This document shows, piece after piece, positions 62,102 through 64,000 of a DNA stretch of 64,000 nucleotides. Origin of the DNA: Tolumonas lignilytica. Lineage in GTDB: Bacteria > Pseudomonadota > Gammaproteobacteria > Enterobacterales > Aeromonadaceae. A program made the translations under genes and the position numbers. Position 1 is the stretch's first letter, and every line of letters starts with the position of its first letter. Where the stretch lies: the NCBI RefSeq assembly GCF_000527035.1, contig NZ_AZUK01000001.1:2786501-2850500 (forward strand), given 5' to 3'. Below the pieces are notes generated by a model. That model was not told where the DNA came from. It worked only from the letters and a program-made list of their open reading frames with translations, and did no database searches.

Positions 62102-63991
62102 TTACAGAATAAAATGTGCCACCTTGCCATTCAGGTCGTCAGCCTGACGCTGTAACTGATGCGCGTCATCTTCAGCCTGAATTGCGCCACTGGCAACTTC
62201 GTCAGCAACATCTTTAATTGCGGTGACGTTCGTGGTGATTTCACCCGTGACATGGCTTTGTTCTTCAGCCGCAGTCGCGATCTGATTGGCCATATCAGAG
62301 ATAGAACTGACTGCCCGCGTGATTTCTTCCAGTGCGCTGGAGGCATCCAAGGCATCCTGCACACTGTGGGCGGCCATCTCACGACTTTTCTCCATCATGC
62401 TGACGGCTTTTTGTGTTGTGCGTTGCAGAGTCTCAATCGTGGATTGAATTTCGGTGGTAGAGGCGGCCGTCCGTTGTGATAACACGCGCACTTCATCGGC
62501 AACGACCGCAAAGCCACGACCTTGTTCACCGGCGCGCGCGGCTTCAATGGCCGCATTCAGTGCCAGCAGGTTGGTTTGTTCTGCAATCCCCTGGATGGTT
62601 GCCAGAATGCCACTAATTTCTTGCGCATGGCGATCCAACTGTGCGATGACATCGGTTGCATCAGAAACCCCGTCTGCCAGATGGCTGATGGATTCCCGTG
62701 TTTTGTTGACCAGTGATTTACCAGCTTCGCTGCTTTCAGACGACTGGATGGCGCTGGCCGCGGTCTGCTCTGCGTTATTGGCAATTTCCTGGGTGGCCGA
62801 TGCCATTTCTGTTACAGCAGTAGCAACCATCGCAATTTCTTGCTGCTGGCGGCTGAGTTCCTGCACTGAGGTTTTGGTGCGGCGTAAACCTTGCGTTGCT
62901 TCATCACCAATGTTTTTCGCTTGCTGACGAACATGGGCGATCAACTGATGCAAACTATCGACAAATTTATTGAAGTTGGCGGCTAATTGCCCCACTTCAT
63001 CCCGGTTGTGTAATGGAATGCGCTGGGTCAGATCGCCGTTACCATCCGCAATTTTGGCCAAAGCCTGAGAAACCACACTGAGAGGGCGGAACAATGCATT
63101 ACACATCAAGGCAAAGCCACTCAGAGAAATCAGCAATACCACCACAAGCACACCGATACTGGTCCACATCTGAGTATATAGCGGGGCGGTGACTTTATCG
63201 TTATCCAGCACCAGTACCAGCAATTGATCTTGTCCACTTACCGGGGTGGCATAAACACGTTCAGTCCGGCCATTGTGTTGTACCAGACGGAATTCATCCG
63301 CTTTCATATTGCTGAGCGTTGCGTAATCCAGACCGGGATATAGTTTACTTATCGGTTGGGATAATTGTTCTTTTTCAGTATGAACCAGAATGATGCCATT
63401 GTTGTTGATTAAAAAGGCACTGCCATCACCCGGTAATTGTACTTTGCGCAACTGATTTAACAGCTCAGTCACCGTCACATCGACACCCAGAATGGCGGAC
63501 GTCTGACCGTTTTGTTGTACGGCTTTACCCAAAGAAACAACAAATTGTCCGGTTGCGGCCGCAATCGACGGCGGTGAAACGTAAACAGCGCCGGGGTTAG
63601 CCTGGGCTTTCTGATACCAATCCCACTTACGGGGATCATCATTGCCAGGAGGGAGCACCACACCATTGGCATTTAGCTGTGTACCATCTGGACGGGCATA
63701 AAATACGTTATCAAATTCACCGGAAACACGGGCCTGCTGTAATGCTTTAACAATATCGCCATTGTTGGTCGGATCAGCCTGAAACGCTTTCATGGCGGCA
63801 CCTTTGCTGTTGAACCAATAGTTCACACTGGCAGCAAATGTGTTGCCGATATTTTTTACTTGCTCGCTCAACTGCGTTTCAAGACGCGACTTGGCTTCGA
63901 AAAAGGTTTCGGTTGTTAAAATCACGCCAACCAGCAATATGGCAGCACTTGCTGCCAGCGAAAGCTTGTTTTTTAGTGACATTGTGTTCAT
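62102..63991 (-). CDS. Methyl-accepting chemotaxis protein with dCache-type sensor, paralogue
   Basis: A 629-residue chemoreceptor like its neighbour: transmembrane helix 1 ([20 protein letters not shown], about 10-29), periplasmic dCache-type domain ([34 protein letters not shown]), transmembrane helix 2 ([23 protein letters not shown]), HAMP, and a methyl-accepting domain with the same signalling tip as the 60078 protein. The last 300 residues of the two are almost the same, while the sensor domains differ. A recent duplication with sensor divergence, or gene conversion of the signalling half, is likely. The start codon is 9 bases from the window edge. Confidence 0.93.
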   Translation of the reverse strand: MNTMSLKNKLSLAASAAILLVGVILTTETFFEAKSRLETQLSEQVKNIGNTFAASVNYWFNSKGAAMKAFQADPTNNGDIVKALQQARVSGEFDNVFYARPDGTQLNANGVVLPPGNDDPRKWDWYQKAQANPGAVYVSPPSIAAATGQFVVSLGKAVQQNGQTSAILGVDVTVTELLNQLRKVQLPGDGSAFLINNNGIILVHTEKEQLSQPISKLYPGLDYATLSNMKADEFRLVQHNGRTERVYATPVSGQDQLLVLVLDNDKVTAPLYTQMWTSIGVLVVVLLISLSGFALMCNALFRPLSVVSQALAKIADGNGDLTQRIPLHNRDEVGQLAANFNKFVDSLHQLIAHVRQQAKNIGDEATQGLRRTKTSVQELSRQQQEIAMVATAVTEMASATQEIANNAEQTAASAIQSSESSEAGKSLVNKTRESISHLADGVSDATDVIAQLDRHAQEISGILATIQGIAEQTNLLALNAAIEAARAGEQGRGFAVVADEVRVLSQRTAASTTEIQSTIETLQRTTQKAVSMMEKSREMAAHSVQDALDASSALEEITRAVSSISDMANQIATAAEEQSHVTGEITTNVTAIKDVADEVASGAIQAEDDAHQLQRQADDLNGKVAHFIL

Positions 63992-64000
63992 CGTATTTCA

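Overview
The window looks like a chromosomal segment of a Gammaproteobacterium of the Aeromonadales, most probably Tolumonas or a close relative. Evidence is the set of gammaproteobacterial gene neighbourhoods (zapA-ssrS-fau, ubiH-ubiI, dnaT-dnaC, rssB-galU, yciI-yciB next to a trpEGD(CF)BA operon with a Trp-rich leader, rnm-yciO-rluB, yggSTUVW-proC beside pilTU, srmB/trmN6, fldB/xerD/recJ), a recognisable 6S RNA and 76-nt tRNAs with encoded CCA. The genus is an inference; the order and class are better supported.

Layout. 1-10.3 kb: housekeeping genes (yejK, folate salvage, 6S RNA, zapA, ubiquinone hydroxylases, primosome proteins, an RssB-like regulator, galU, a ComEA-like protein, cysQ). 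10.4-18.3 kb: yciI, yciB and the complete trp operon on the minus strand, with promoter, leader peptide (three consecutive Trp codons) and attenuator. 18.3-21.6 kb: divergent rnm-yciO-rluB-queC. 21.8-25.0 kb: small stress and envelope genes (osmB, msrC, a DUF4382 lipoprotein, a ydjM homologue with a LexA-like box). 25.4-31.4 kb: the most interesting block. A cyclic di-GMP-I riboswitch with an overlapping terminator lies in front of a secreted gametolysin-like metalloprotease. Next come a large secreted Cys-containing protein of unknown function and a VpsR-like AAA+ regulator. Together they suggest a c-di-GMP-responsive extracellular programme.

31.5-36.2 kb: accessory metabolism. It has a PAP2 phosphatase, small unknown proteins, a phosphoribosyltransferase, a maltose-O-acetyltransferase-type gene broken by a 17-bp tandem duplication, and a HAD phosphatase plus DeoR-type regulator that share repeated operator-like boxes. 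36.2-42.9 kb: a segment, AT-rich over most of its length (ApbE, LysR, EamA exporter, MerR, an oxidoreductase, YciI-like, GNAT). It is flanked by an imperfect 26-bp copy of the tRNA-Phe 3' end on the left and the intact tRNA-Phe on the right, which is what a tRNA-targeted genomic island would look like. No integrase is seen.

42.9-64 kb: a tRNA Phe-Thr-Phe operon with its promoter and terminator, yggX-mutY, trmB, the hemW-rdgB-yggU-yggT-proC-yggS operon, pilT-pilU, yaaA, srmB, trmN6, fldB, xerD, a DUF4139 envelope protein in the place where dsbC sits in Escherichia coli, recJ, and two tandem methyl-accepting chemotaxis proteins with near-identical signalling domains. No rRNA, CRISPR array, insertion sequence or intact prophage was seen. 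All functional calls are from reading the sequence and remembered family features; no database search was run.
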